NCBI GenBank assembly: GCA_023846275.1
Contig: CM043865.1
Coordinates: 7,304,068-7,368,067, forward strand
Direction of reading: 5' to 3'
Origin: Vanilla planifolia
Lineage: Eukaryota > Streptophyta > Magnoliopsida > Asparagales > Orchidaceae
Length of the DNA: 64,000 bases
In this document: positions 52,201-64,000 of the stretch, in pieces
Layout of the letters: each line of letters opens with the position of its first letter
Numbering within the stretch: the first letter of the stretch is position 1
Notes under the pieces: model-generated
The model's input: the letters and a program-made list of their open reading frames with translations, nothing else
The model's database searches: none
Told to the model about the DNA's origin: nothing
Position numbers and translations under genes: made by a program

Positions 52201-55200
52201 CTTTGCAACTCAGTTTCACGTTCTATGAAACTAGCAAGCATGCTAGAATCTTTGGTTGGATCACTTACATACTAATGATTACCAACATATATTTTTAAAA
52301 CTTCATTTTTAAAACTTGAAATTAGCTTTGCCAGCCAACTAACCTTGACGTGCTTAAAAATACAGGCCACAGGTTAACTATGGCAACCTTTTCAGGGTTG
52401 CTTCCCTTTGTTTTTAATTATAATCCAATTTTTTCTTACCAGTCAATTTTTGGCTCTCTTGTCCTTGTGCTTCATCCACAATCCCTTTGCATGCTATTTT
52501 AGCTAAAGTGTGTTAACTTTAAACCATTTCCCTCTGAATTTTTTACAACCACTTTGGCCTTGGTTTGCCCAAAGTGCTATATTTTCTAGAACTTTCCATC
52601 TCTTCAATACCCTTGGACCGCTTTTCCTCTGAATTTTCCACAACCACTTTGGCCTCGGTTTGCCCAAATTGCTATATTTTCTAGAACTTTCCATCTTTTC
52701 AATCCCCTTGAATGTGATGCTGCTCATTGCAACATTCTTTTTATACACTACCAAAAAACCCTCCCTCACCCCAATATTTTTTTATACATTATTGACCCAA
52801 GGCATGCCTTTGTATAAACAAGCAAAATATTAAGGTTCTCCAATATGGGATTGATGCTTGTGAATTTTGCAAAGACATTAATTCGACAGCAATGCATAAA
52901 AAGATTAGAGATTAGCAAAGTGATGTATAATTTTCTTTCTTCGAATCAAACTATAAGTTTTCTGATGAGAAGTATACAAGTAGAATATAGAAACTATGCA
53001 GATTATTACCACGATAAATAGATCCAGACATACCAACCACATCATGCCAAAAGAAATTCCATCACATCTTAGACTACATGACTTTGAATATCTCAAAACA
53101 TTAGATACTTGGGCAGCAACTATAAGTGTTTGCATACTCATTTGCATCCTTACATATGCATGTACATCTTTTAGTTCAAGACGTCAAAGATTTGATAACA
53201 AATCAATCCCTAAGCAAAGATAATTTTTTTTTATAAAAGCCACTTTATTCATTTGGTATCCATGTTTACCTATAACCTAAATTTTGAATTTGTTTCCAAT
53301 CCTTTACAACAACACAAAACATCAATCATTTTGGTTGCAACTCATAAACACCACAAAAACGCTAATGACAAGCTACTAAAAACGGAAAGCACTACCTTTA
53401 CGTTTTCAGCCATTATCAATGATAGAAAAAGCATCCAGAACTGCAATTAAATATATCCACTGAAAACAAATTGTAGTCAGCAAAGAGTCTATCAAAACTC
53501 ATATTGAAGTGAGTTAGTAAATCTATTAGTACAGAAATTTGAGTCATTAAGGTAAACGAATCCATCTATGTACAGGTAAATCTATTTGTTCAAAATATCA
53601 AGAAATGATTAAAAACAATCCCTAAGAATGTTTACAATATTCACTTTAATTATATTTGTTTCCATGTTATTGTAATCTCAATTTTGAATGCTTTTTCTAT
53701 TTTTTGCTTTGCCACAACAAATAATGATTCAGTGGCAACTTCTAAACATTACCAAAACAATAGTAACATACTTGTCAAAATGGAAGGCAGAGCTCCCAAG
53801 TTTTAGGACACCCATAATAGTAGAAAAACGTCTAACTATAATTAAATATATTCATAAGAAACAAAGTGAATAGAGAACATCAAAAGTCGTGAATTAACAG
53901 GTATTAACTCGTAGAAAAGAAATCTGGCATGTTTTTTCTGCAATGTCCGAAGCAAGCTTATGACACTGATATGGCAGGATCTCAAAGATAAATGAGAAAT
54001 TTTAGTAGTCAATCACGTTCTCAATACAAAAAAAAGGATCTCAATCTTCAAGGATAACGAATTCTCAGATACCTGAATTGACGTTAGAATTGCAGCTACA
54101 TCATAAATTGGACTCCACTGATTCTGCAGGATATCCAAACAAATACTTCCATCCGCATAGACTATGAAAATTCCCATAATAAAAAATGTGTAAAAATCTT
54201 TAAACATAAAACAGTGGCACTTTCATAAAGTAGAACAATGCTATATGAAGTTGTAATTGATGGAAAGTTTTATCCTGTGCACAAATGAAAGATCTACAAA
54301 ATGTGTTTGATTCAGCAATATATAGATTACATAGTTGTAAAATTTCATCAATTGAAGATAAAAACAAAATTATTTCCCTGGTTGTAGTAAACAGTTGTTT
54401 CTTTTGCAATTTCTTGCTACCTCCGCTAAGAATTACCATTTTGATTGTTATAGCAAGACCAATAATACAACTCACAAAACAGACAGGCAAAAATAGGTCT
54501 AATAATGACTTGGATTCGGATTGGGTCAACCTAAACAGCATCCAATCCATTTCTTTTCAAATCAGATCTAAATTCAGGATGGGCAAGGTTCACCTAGATA
54601 CCATCCACAACCCTAACAGGGTCAGGTTTTCGGTCAAATCGCATATCAAAATGAAACCCAGAAGTAAATGGAAATTAAATTAAAAATATTTTGGCTAGGA
54701 GATATAATATTTTATACTATGTTAAAAATTTAATTGTATAACTATGGATACTAAATAGAAAATTAAATGTATATTTCCATTGTATTTCTCTCCCTTCCGC
54801 ATCTTTCAATCTACATAAGGCAATGGAGATTTAAAGAAATACAATGGCAAAGCACTCTAGTGACAAGGCTCCACAGAGTTACCATCAAGGTTTACTCTTA
54901 GATCAAATCAACAAAAGAAAAAAGCAATGACACTCTAATATCATTATCATATCATACTACAAAAAAGGACATAACCAATTAATCTGTCTAATCCTCTGAT
55001 CAAAACCATCATTGATCTAATTTCCCTGGTTGAAATGTTTTGAAGACATAAAATCTTTAAGACCAACCTATATTCGCTATTGAAATGTAAATTGGAGTTC
55101 AAAGTACAAAAACTGGATGGCTAAAAAGCGGGCCATGACATCAAGATACCTGTATTGCAACTGGCTAGTTGACTGAAGAGTTCAGAAGTGACGGATTAGG

Positions 55201-58200
55201 CTAAGGAGAGACAAATAGAAAAATATTTTTAAGATGAATAACAGATTATATAAATGGTTTGTCAAACCATTCTACATATTCAATGCACGCAACACCTTTA
55301 AGCGGAACATGACTCATGTTTTGGCCTTTCTTAGGGTATTTCTTAGTAATGACTTCTAGAAGATTTAGATTTATAACCATTCACATGACCCATCTTTGTT
55401 GGGACTTGGAAGTACTATACAAGAAAGAAAATGTGCATGAATTTGAAGATATTCTTTTATGGTACCATCGATGGTTTTCTAGTTATAGTCACTAGAAAAC
55501 TTGTCTTGATAGACCCAAAGAAGATTAATGACATCAAAGAATAGCAACTACCACTTCCATTTCTAAAATAAATGACAAAATGTATGAACAGTTAATCAGT
55601 TCTTTTGGCTTGTCCAATACACTCATCACCTTCATGCAAATGACGATTCATATGTTTTGACCTTTCCTTGGACATTTATTAGTCATGTAACTTATCAAGA
55701 TTTTGATTTACAGCCATTTATGATCTGAATACGTGACCCATCTTTGTACTAACACAAGAGGAAATATACATAAATTTGAAAAAAATGTTAATTTATAGAA
55801 GATGTCTTGTCAAACCAAAAAGAAGAACAAGTTTATAAAGGAAATAACAATAACCACTTCTATTACTGAGGTAGCAACATTTTACTGCCACTTTATTCAT
55901 GGATTTAATATGGTTATGACACCAAGAATGAATTGCTTGAAAAAAGGGAAATCTAACTGGACTACAACTGCAACGAGATCCTTCGTAAAAATAGAACTTG
56001 TGTGCCATGCATGTGGGGAAGGTATATATAGAGTACTAAGCTAAGAGAGCCATCTAATGGCTTTCTTAGCAAGAAGTAAAACATTTGCAATGACAATATT
56101 TAACATATGATCAAACATTCAATGCAGTAGTGCAAACATTGTGCTACTAGCAACAATATCTCCTGCCCAAAGAATTCATGCAATGTTTTGATCATCAGGT
56201 ACTCCAATACCTAAATGCCCAAAAACAACAATGCCAAGCATACATGAGCTCAACTTTAACAAGAATACAGATTTGTTCTTAAATACTAAAGATTGCGTAT
56301 AAGCCTATGAATAACCTTACTAAGATGGTGAATTTCTTTCAGACTATAACTGTTAAATTAATGGGATTGATAAAATGATTATAGACAATCCAACTTGTTT
56401 CAAAAAAGACTAATTCTAGCCTTCTAACAAACCTCAATGCTTGGAATCACCACTACATGCTTAAAGATAGGTACAATTCCAAACGACTCAGTTGTGCATT
56501 TCCCAATCATTAATTTATGATTCCATCATAAAAGAGCCACAAATGGTATGGTTGGCATGGCATTTTGGAAAGGACAATATTTAGGCCATGATAAGAGACC
56601 ATTTCTATTGGGCAAATCTATATGGGACTATAGCAAAAATAGAAAAGCATTATATGATTTCAAATGAAAAATAGCTCATACAAAAGAATAGATTCTTACC
56701 TTTTCCAATCCCACGTAAGTTCTAGAAGAATTTTAGCATGAATTTTGCACTTTCATTACCTCATTCTATATGAAGACATGACTCCATTTTTGTTGTAGTT
56801 GACAAGTTTTCCATGTTGGCACAATTCACACCCTGCTCAAGGACTTATGATGATTCAAACCTTGAGTCTCCATTCTTTTAAGAGGTGATTCGGCTGCACA
56901 ACAATCCAAAGACTTGGATTTGCTAGGGATACAAGATTTACAAGTTAATTTTGAAAGAACCTAAAAAAGAAAATAACAACCAAACTAATATTTTCAATAG
57001 CATATCACCTACAATTTGACAGGTAGATGGAAATCATTAACAAGAGTTTAAGAGATTTTCTTAGACATTTAGTTGGTAAGCATGCTACAAAGTGTGATAA
57101 AGATGTAGATACTACAGAAGTTGTTTATGATAGCTCAAAACATAAATCTACAAGAACAAGTACATTTATGATAGTCAAGAAACATGAGCTATGTTGACAA
57201 ATAAATCTAATGGACTTACATATGTCACATAGAGTTAACAAATAACATGATCTACTCGTCATATATGCATGATTTGAAGGAAAAACATTAGGTAAAAACT
57301 AAGCATAAATTATGCAAAATTCAAATCAATAGTAACTTGACATAGACAAATAATGACGGTGACTATGTAATGATTCATATCAGTCTTTGTAGATTTCCAA
57401 TGAAGAAGTCTACAAAGAACATTGGGCCATTTTAGGTTCTTAAAAGGATCAGTTCTAATGCGTATGAATTCAACTTGATAGAGAACATAAGCATTAGTCC
57501 AATGATCAATAATGTAAACTTTGATCTTTACCAAGGGCATATTCTAAGTCCCCACAACCACAACCCCAAATATAACTCACCCCCAACTCTATCAACCATT
57601 AGTCCTAATCCAAACAAATCTAAGTATGATATAACATCCCAATTAACAACTTTCTAGCCTTCAACTTTGTCTTAACCGCTGAAATCCCATGTATCAAAGG
57701 AGATCTTAGACAATCAAGATAGTTTTGTTTTGGATGGACCAGTACATAATTACCTTGTCAAGTGGAGAGCTATCTCCATCTAAGGATTATGCATCACATC
57801 TGAAGGTTTATTATAGCTACATTTGAGCTTATTTAAGTAACTACTGCAACCTCAAACAAGTCAAATTCTTCAAGGTCAAGGAGGATTGATGTAGAACATT
57901 AAAATTGCCAGCTGGGGAGACACTATCATGATCTTTGCCCTCAAACTTAGATCATATTTGACAACTTTCTATACATAATAGTCTAGGACTTTACTTCTTA
58001 AAATATTTTCAAACATCGTTAGAAATATATAGCATATTTTTATGTATACAAATGTTCACTATGAGTCTTACATATCCAATCTAATCTTTAGACATAAAGC
58101 ATCACATATGACAATAAGGCTCTACAAACAAAAAAAAATGCATGCACTATTTGAAATAATGCATGCAACCAATAATGGGATTCAAATGTGCCCTTAGGTG

Positions 58201-59666
58201 TGCATGAAGAAACTAATTATATGTGCATTATTTTAGATTAAGTCAATCATATCCATTGGTTGGCACAATTGAGTGCAAATAAAATTAGCTCAAGTTGTGC
58301 CTAACATGAGTACCAGCTTGGCAATTTCAAATTCGCACACAGCATACACACCTAACATGTATGAGGGTACACCATTGTTGCCAATTGGGGAATAGAGACA
58401 AACATGATGCTAGACATTTCGTGTAGTTTAAGGAAAAACTTTGGCAATATTTAAAGCCCAATTTAAATCCAGATTTTGGCTGCCACTCGTGTGATTTTAC
58501 TAAAGCTATTCTAAATGACTTTGCTGTGATCATAAATAGATGGTGAGAGGTTGTTTGTTGACCAAAGCAGAGCTATTGTCTCTTGATGGTCCCACTGTTT
58601 TAGTGAGTGTTGGGCTAAAGTTATTCATTGTTCAACCATATTCTTGTTGTTTTCCATTGTTGGTTTGCTATTGTAATAAAATACTCATTGCAAGTCATTT
58701 CATCACAACATTAGCACTCTTTTGTCTTTCCCTAATTCCAATCGAGTTAATTCTAGTTTATTTGCATAAATTTCTTTATTTCCTTAATTCTAGCGACCCA
58801 AACTAATTTCTTTCACCTTAAAACTACTTTCCAGCACCCTATGTTAGCACTACAATTCCTTAAAAAAATTACAATGCGTGTTCTTTGCAAACAGTTCCAC
58901 ATGCTTATGATAGATTACTTAATTATTTGAAATTGATCATTCAGCTTGTAGCTTGTAGGATTTTCATCCTACATGGTTAATTAAATGAAGATTATTCCAT
59001 GAATTAATAATGAGTCTCCCGATTGTAATTGGTAGAATTATGCTAGAGTTTAAATTCCACAAATTGCATGAATTGTGCTTGAGAAAAAAATTGTTAGACA
59101 TGTTGCACATTTGTGTGTTTATTTTCATGGGCTTTAGTACAAAAACTTGCATGAAATTTCCATTGTAGTTTAGGATGAAATTTAGGCATATGAATCAGTT
59201 TGTTTGCAATTCATCTCCAAGTTAAGCTTAAGGTACTTGGAGATCATCCAAAGCTTACTGTACTTTCCTATCTGTTAAGCATAGCATAGAACAAGTTCTC
59301 TAGCTTTAAAAAAAGAAAAAGAATTGCTATAGAAACCCACATCAACTTCCAAGATCAATAGAAACAAATGAGAATGAAACAAAACAGCTAACCTTTAAAA
59401 CTTATGAAAAAGAAAATATAAACAAAAATAAAATAAACAAAGAGCGCAGAACTTGCAATATTCCCAATAAACCATCGAGGTTGCTGAAAACAGTGGCTTT
59501 TTTGGCAATCAATCCACAAAGTAACAAGAACTCTGGCATAAGATAATAATCTGAAGCTACGGAAAATACAACTCACTATTGGGATGGAACATTCGAGAAA
59601 CAAATCGAACTGTTGGTGGCTTATTTGGATAATCCTCAGAAAATTGCAGTGTCAACTTAAATGTAC
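43274..59666 (-). CDS. UBC2: RAD6-type ubiquitin-conjugating enzyme E2 (UBC2), C-terminal three coding exons
   Basis: E2 that, with RING E3 ligases, monoubiquitinates histone H2B and acts in post-replication repair in the nucleus. Exons on the minus strand: 59,577-59,666 (90 nt, [20 protein letters not shown] and on to HPN), 54,073-54,161 (89 nt, [17 protein letters not shown] and on to ILTSIQ) and 43,274-43,402 (129 nt, [19 protein letters not shown] to EQSWTAD and TGA). All junctions are GT-AG and in phase. By alignment to the 152-residue plant protein they are residues 52-152, with the catalytic Cys88 (GSIC) and the HPN motif (78-80) intact and no acidic tail, as usual in plants. Residues 1-51 were not found before 64,000. 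The introns are about 10.7 kb and 5.4 kb, and over 4.3 kb upstream, filled by copia fossils. Nothing in the exons is damaged. Confidence 0.95.
43785..43810. repeat. Poly-T run of 26 bases
   Basis: Unbroken T run on the plus strand (poly-A in the sense of UBC2) inside its last intron. It could be the tail of a retroposed sequence; the DNA to its right (43,811-45,060) has no recognised partner. Confidence 0.8.
43811..45060. other. UBC2 intron segment with unassigned repeat-like DNA
   Basis: GC is higher than around it and several minus-strand frames are open (44,394-44,640 and 44,750-44,932, the latter with [20 protein letters not shown]). The poly-T at its left edge would fit the tail of a minus-strand non-LTR element. 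No reverse transcriptase motif was seen, so the family is open. Confidence 0.3.
45440..47130 (+). repeat. First LTR of the tandem copia fossil
   Basis: Matches the second LTR in order: GACTTGTTTGATGATAACAA near 45,456 and its counterpart near 49,328, TTAAGTATTTTCA(A/T)ATCATA near 45,505 and 49,373, and AAATAATTGCAAATCATTTA near 46,537 and 50,380. The ends are approximate. Confidence 0.7.
48550..49110. repeat. Diverged direct repeat, period about 375 bp
   Basis: Two copies, near 48,555-48,700 and 48,930-49,075, share TTAATTTTA, AAGTT.T.AA.TTGATTTC.TAT and TGTAAAAA.A..AGAG.AAAAAA. A third weak copy may start near 49,145. It lies between the first gag and the second LTR. Confidence 0.5.
49310..51075 (+). 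repeat. Second LTR of the tandem copia fossil
   Basis: Ends with AATTCACCCCTCTTCTTGTG (near 51,037), the word typical just before the LTR end in this copia group and also seen in the element at 24.3-32.6 kb. Start set where similarity to the first LTR begins. Confidence 0.7.
51850..54070. other. UBC2 last intron, right part
   Basis: Intron DNA without a gene; includes the 95-bp tandem repeat listed separately. The open frames at 52,503-52,769, 52,905-53,147 and 52,996-53,223 have no family signature. Confidence 0.45.
52532..52720. repeat. Tandem repeat, two copies of 95 bp
   Basis: CTCTGAATTTT..ACAACCAC, TTTGGCCT.GGTTTGCCCAAA and GCTATATTTTCTAGAACTTT recur with an exact offset of 95 bases (52,532 and 52,627). 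Only a few bases differ, so this duplication is younger than most repeats here. Confidence 0.9.
54162..59576. other. UBC2 intron between the HPN exon and the catalytic-Cys exon
   Basis: A 5.4-kb intron. It holds a duplicated block at 55.3-55.9 kb and otherwise AT-rich DNA without recognised elements. Frames at 54,200-54,683 on both strands are chance. Confidence 0.5.
55290..55890. repeat. Diverged tandem duplication, unit about 0.33 kb
   Basis: Copies near 55,290-55,560 and 55,625-55,890 share in order CATGTTTTG(G/A)CCTTTC, GA.TTA.A.CCATT.A, TGACCCATCTTTGT, CATGAATTTGAA/CATAAATTTGAA, TGTCTTG and ACCACTTC(C/T)ATT.CT. Well diverged. Confidence 0.6.
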
Positions 59667-60677
59667 CTAACAATTACCACATATGGAAAACAATCATATT
59701 CAAAAACATTGCAAGAATTACAAGCATGGTTCTAATAGAAAAAAGAAAACAAAATGTACACAAATAACGTGTGATAGCAACCTGCAGCACAAGAGGGAAA
59801 AGCCAAGATACAAATTGGTTATCAAAGACATGCAACAACAAAAGAGCAACTATTTAAACAGGAATGCCCAGGGGTGTGGACTAAGCCCCATTAACCAAAC
59901 TAACCCCATTTCCCCAGTTTGATTTGTTTTGACAAATGTCAGTTCAGTTATCAGTTTAAACATTGAATTTTTCAGTTGTTCAGATCAAGAAGCATTGTTT
60001 GGTGTTTATATTTCCAATCCAAAAGCTCTTTCATTATATGCTAGCTGGCACACAATATCACACCGATCTACAAAGTAAACCCAGTAAAATACCTGATCAA
60101 CAGACTGTCCCTCCAATATAGAACTAAAATAACAAGTCGTCAATGGAATTACCCTCTATGGCTGGATCTCTATTCATGATGTTCTTCTATCTCATTCTAG
60201 ATGCTGTATTTGCCCATCGTTAGGTGAGTGACTATGGAACAAAAGTGGCCATCATTGCTTTGCCTTGTTCATCTATTCTTAGATTCTCAACTTGGGTGTT
60301 TTCTCGCATTTGTACTGCCAATAAAAAAACATGCTTCTATAACATTTCATCCCCACTAGTCAACACGCTCACTTAAAACCCAAATTTGACAAAACTTCAT
60401 GTCAACCATTTGTCAACTCCGCACCATCTAGATAAACACCTTTCTGCCTCTCTACATCCCATATCCTAATCTACACTTCCAAGATCTCTAAGTCAATGAC
60501 TAATAGAATCCTTAGTTGCAATTAATCGCCAACCAATGTGATATGCTGTGGTTAACTGAATTTCAAAGTCGGTTCAATTATGGTGCAAATTCACTAGTTT
60601 CGGTTTCCTAACAACATCAGAAAAAAAATTTAATCAATATGACAATGTAATTAAATCAACCAAACCGACCAATGCAT
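59667..60677. other. UBC2 upstream intron, part next to the HPN exon
   Basis: No exon encoding the missing residues 1-51 (ending in a WDGG-type sequence) was found here on the minus strand. Otherwise AT-rich with no element named. Confidence 0.45.
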
Positions 60678-61440
60678 TGTTAGGAATACACCTCCAGAGA
60701 GTCCACAACCCTCACTTTGAGTTATAAAGGAACTTGCAAAAATAAATGCAAAAAATGCCTCTCTAATCAGCTATATCCACATATAAATAGCCCAGCACTT
60801 AAAAAAACCTTGTGATGAAATGAATGAAGATGTTTCACAGAAATAAATGCACAGAAAAATAAGGAAAAACAATAAGAACATTAGAGAACACCAGGATTTA
60901 CGTTAAAAAACACGTGCAACAAAAAAGTACACTACAATGTTATGAAAGATCATCACTAGACATTAAAAAGAGGTAAAAGGTTAATCTCACAACTTTCTCC
61001 ACATTAGTGCAAGACAAATCTCTTTTGAACAATCTCACAATATTATTATAGAAAGAAAGAAAAAAGAAACATATGGATCCAAATAATACACTCTCCTTTA
61101 CTTATGTCTACAAAGTAGAGCTTTTAACTCTCATATAGTTATACCAAAATTTAATGCAAGTCCATGGTTGAGCACCTCATGCTGACAAGCCACAATAGTT
61201 GCCCAAAACACAATCTGTATCATATGCAATTGTTGCCCACCTCTATAGAACCATGTTAGTCTTTGTCATGTCATAATACAATCTTTGGAAGTTCATATTC
61301 ACAGTTAATTTTACCATGCCACACACAAATAATGTTACGCACAAACCCATGTTTATTACAAGCATGCATTTGTGCATCCATAACATTACATCTATAAACA
61401 AGATGTAACGTCCATGTGATCTTTTATACCCACATCAACA
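60678..61440 (-). repeat. Probable 3' LTR of the right-edge copia fossil
   Basis: On the minus strand it starts TGTTGATGTGGGTATAAAAG and ends ATTCCTAACA, both usual for plant copia LTRs, and it lies directly downstream of RNase H. The partner LTR is not in the window, so the ends are not proven. Confidence 0.55.
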
Positions 61441-64000
61441 TACACACTTTAAAAATCACCCACTTAGATATTAGTAACTCATGGTGACACTAAAGTCATT
61501 AAGATAATGTCTTCCCCCAAATCTTTAGTGTTTCATGCCTACATTATCTTGTACACAAGCTAACTCAAGTGCAACATATCTTTATTTACTAATGGTAACC
61601 ACCTAGTTAATGTATGTAAAGGATTTTCATGAAGACAACTCTCTTCATCAATCCAAATTCTAACATGATGATCGTAAGTCGAATGAGTTTTGTCTTGGAA
61701 TAAAATATAAGATTTTTGTAAGACAAAAGAACGTTGTTTTCCACCGAATAGAATGCAATCATGCTACCCTTTTCCAACTTCCAAAAGATTCTTATTCCAT
61801 AAAATTTAGCATCCAAATACTAAGTGCTCAATTTTTGTGATTATGAGAGTCATGCACTACTAAAACAATGATATCCAATTTATTGTCATATTATCAATAA
61901 TGTATACATAACCAATGGTACTTATCAAACTATCTCCTCCCAAGTTAACATCAATACACCCCAATAAAATCACATGGTTTTGTTCAAAACATAATCTTGT
62001 ATCTACAATTCTTTTCAAATAGAGAAGTTATCTAAGAACTTCACAATTTTTATGTCCTAATTAGTCATATAACAACTAACAATTGCAAACTTTGTATTAG
62101 ACTACCTATAATAAAAGCATACAACACCCTTAACATGAATTCCCACTTTTCCTTTATGAATATTGACTATTCTCTATTCAACTTGAAATGGCTTAATAGT
62201 GGATCTACCATCTATAATTCGAAATTTAAGCATATGTTTTGAATGTACTTTTGTTGAATAGCCTCAATTTTTTTCATAGATTTGTTCCTTAAAATTCTCA
62301 TTCCAAGAATCTAAAATGAAATAATTAAAATCCCTTAATTAGCTATTCCTTTAGCTCATTGAACTTTACTATGATTGAACCCACAATCTACATGTCATTA
62401 ATAAGAGTAGGAAAATTATAATAATCATCAAAGTTTGAATTAGTAGTAGTGATCCATGGCACTAAATTTTATTGTTATAATGCATGAACCCATCAAATGT
62501 ACATAACACTACCAAAGTGCTCGCTTCAATATGCAAGCTCCCACATTTAAGTTGTACGATAAAAATGTCCTCTTTTAAATCATCTTGGAGAAGTGCAAAT
62601 TTATCGTTGAGTTGTTTTAGGTGCAAGTCATCTTCAATAACAATATTGAACAGCACGCTTAGGGTTGTAAGCTTTACTAAGGGTGAGAAAATCTTATTGA
62701 AGTCAACTCTCACACTTTCAACCTAAAGCCTTTGATTATGAACCACGCCTAGTAAAGCTTACTTGCATTAACCTTCTTCACATTATTGACCACCAAATCT
62801 ACAAGGCTTTAGTACCTTATGATAATGTAGCTAATTACCACAAGCATTCTTCTAAAGAGAAGCAATTTCATCTTTCTTTGTTAATTCCTTATTAAATGAA
62901 TATTTTACTTTCTTGACCTCCAAGAAAAAATTTGGCTCTACAACATCTATCAAGCTTAAGCAACAAAGATTAAAAAACAAAATAACCTTGCATTGCGCTT
63001 GTCTTCCATATGACCATTGTTGATGAAATCTTAGCATTTGAGTAAGTCATGTCTATATCCATAATATACGTATCCAATTCTCGCTCCATATTTGCATATG
63101 ACATCACCTAAAGTGTTACAGATTGAGAATCCTTCCCGTTTGGATCCACTACCACTTTACAAATGATTTTCTTGTCAAACTCTATTGTGTATTAATCTTC
63201 ATACAAGGTGGATCACAAAAAATGATAGCCAAAATTATTTGTCAAATCCAATGAAGTAACACGATATAGCTTTTACAGCAAACTTATCAATATGGTCCTA
63301 CCTAAATGCTCATACAACCAACATCCAAATAATATTAATGTGGTCCAAGCTTTCTTACACATCCTCTCTTCTTTAAGAAACTTTAAGTTGGTATTAAGGC
63401 ACTATCATTTTTAAGACATGTGCCCAAAACAAGTAATTTAACATGCAATTCCATACATCTAGCACACTTATTTAGAGTTCAATTTGTAAGCTCAACAAAC
63501 CCATTTTGTTGTGGTCTATTAGGAATCATGTTTATTACTATGATCACATGAGTATTGTAATTTTTTATGAATCTATGGCTTCCATACATGCCATTATTGT
63601 TCAACAACAAAGCTTTGATATTATTATGCATCTCCATCTTCATGCCTTTTTCACTCATGTGACCAAGTCAATTACACAAATAAAGAGCCCCAACATAAAA
63701 TGATGAAGGTATTGTTTTTCTATGATATCAATCACATGCAAAATTCCACTTCTGTTGCCACAAGCAATCACCATTGACTATCTTTCATGTGCTAACTCTA
63801 CATATGGTACAAACGCCTACAACATCCAACTAACCAACTAAGACGAGGTTTCTTCTCAAAATTGGAGCATACCATACTTCATAAAGCATGCGTTGTGAGC
63901 CATTTGACATAATAATGTGAATAGTTCTCTTCTCCATGATGTCCAAAGGTTTGTCATCAACCAAGTAAACTTTGTAAAGTTTTTCAACCAAAAAACCTAA
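60678..64000 (-). mobile_element. Ty1/copia fossil running off the right edge
   Basis: Minus-strand copia element inside the upstream intron of UBC2. From left to right: 3' LTR (60,678-61,440), RNase H (about 61,600-61,820, with KLEKGSMIAFYS and SKTK stretches), the RT/RNase H join (about 62,060-62,330, ILGMRIL-like then KKIEAIQQKYIQNML), RT core (62,462-62,713, VDFNKIFSPLVKLTT) and part of the integrase (about 63,200-63,950). The 5' half and 5' LTR are outside the window. The coding parts carry many breaks, so it is old. Confidence 0.82.

Noticed and set aside
54200-54683. Two long overlapping frames of 116 and 132 codons
   Set aside because: They are on opposite strands in an intron, next to UBC2 exon, without family signature.

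Overview
This is nuclear DNA of a flowering plant, very AT-rich and mostly made of old repeats. The evidence is a RAD6-type E2 whose C-terminal residues match the plant UBC2 form, a chloroplast-targeted DUF1338 enzyme of the FLO7 type, a plant F-box/WD40 gene, GT-AG introns of up to about 10.7 kb, several Ty1/copia and Ty3/gypsy fossils, and a decayed insert of plastid DNA. The species cannot be told from this window. No bacterial, CRISPR or operon-like features are present.

Layout, left to right. Positions 1-8,700 are repeats: a minus-strand Ty3/gypsy fossil (about 0.66-3.8 kb), a GC-rich LTR-like block (about 4.08-4.93 kb), a tandemly duplicated unit of about 0.68 kb (5.3-6.7 kb) and an RNase H fragment of LINE type (8.2-8.6 kb). 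At 10,108-16,508 on the minus strand lie the first two coding exons of an F-box/WD40 gene; its 5.8-kb first intron holds an antisense copia fossil, and its WD40 exons were not found. Positions 16.8-24.3 kb are AT-rich and hold one small secreted-peptide gene (22,358-22,600, minus). Its promoter block exists a second time about 1 kb away without a gene. Positions 24,321-32,607 are a whole-length but broken copia element with LTRs of about 2 kb.

At 35.2-37.4 kb there is a plastid-derived insert (NUPT) that keeps the plastid order atpB, atpE, trnM-CAU, trnV-UAC, all decayed. Just left of it is a perfect 20-bp inverted repeat. At 38,656-41,474 (plus strand) is a complete seven-exon gene for 2-oxoadipate dioxygenase/decarboxylase (FLO7 type, lysine breakdown in plastids). 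All exon phases agree, giving 364 residues. It is followed by a GC-rich, 5'-UTR-like island on the opposite strand (42.3-42.7 kb). From 43,274 to beyond the right edge runs a minus-strand RAD6/UBC2 E2 gene. Three coding exons are present and agree in phase and sequence; the first 51 residues lie outside. Its introns hold two more copia fossils, one as an LTR-gag-LTR-gag tandem (45.4-51.9 kb) and one running off the right edge (60.7-64 kb).

The host genes are unrelated in function and are not an operon. They are ordinary single plant genes in a repeat-rich setting. I saw no convincing new multi-gene system. The best leads are the small cysteine/proline-rich secreted peptide with its duplicated promoter, the orphan GC-rich island at 42.5 kb, the perfect inverted repeat at 34.6 kb, and the contrast between intact exons and heavily invaded introns in UBC2.
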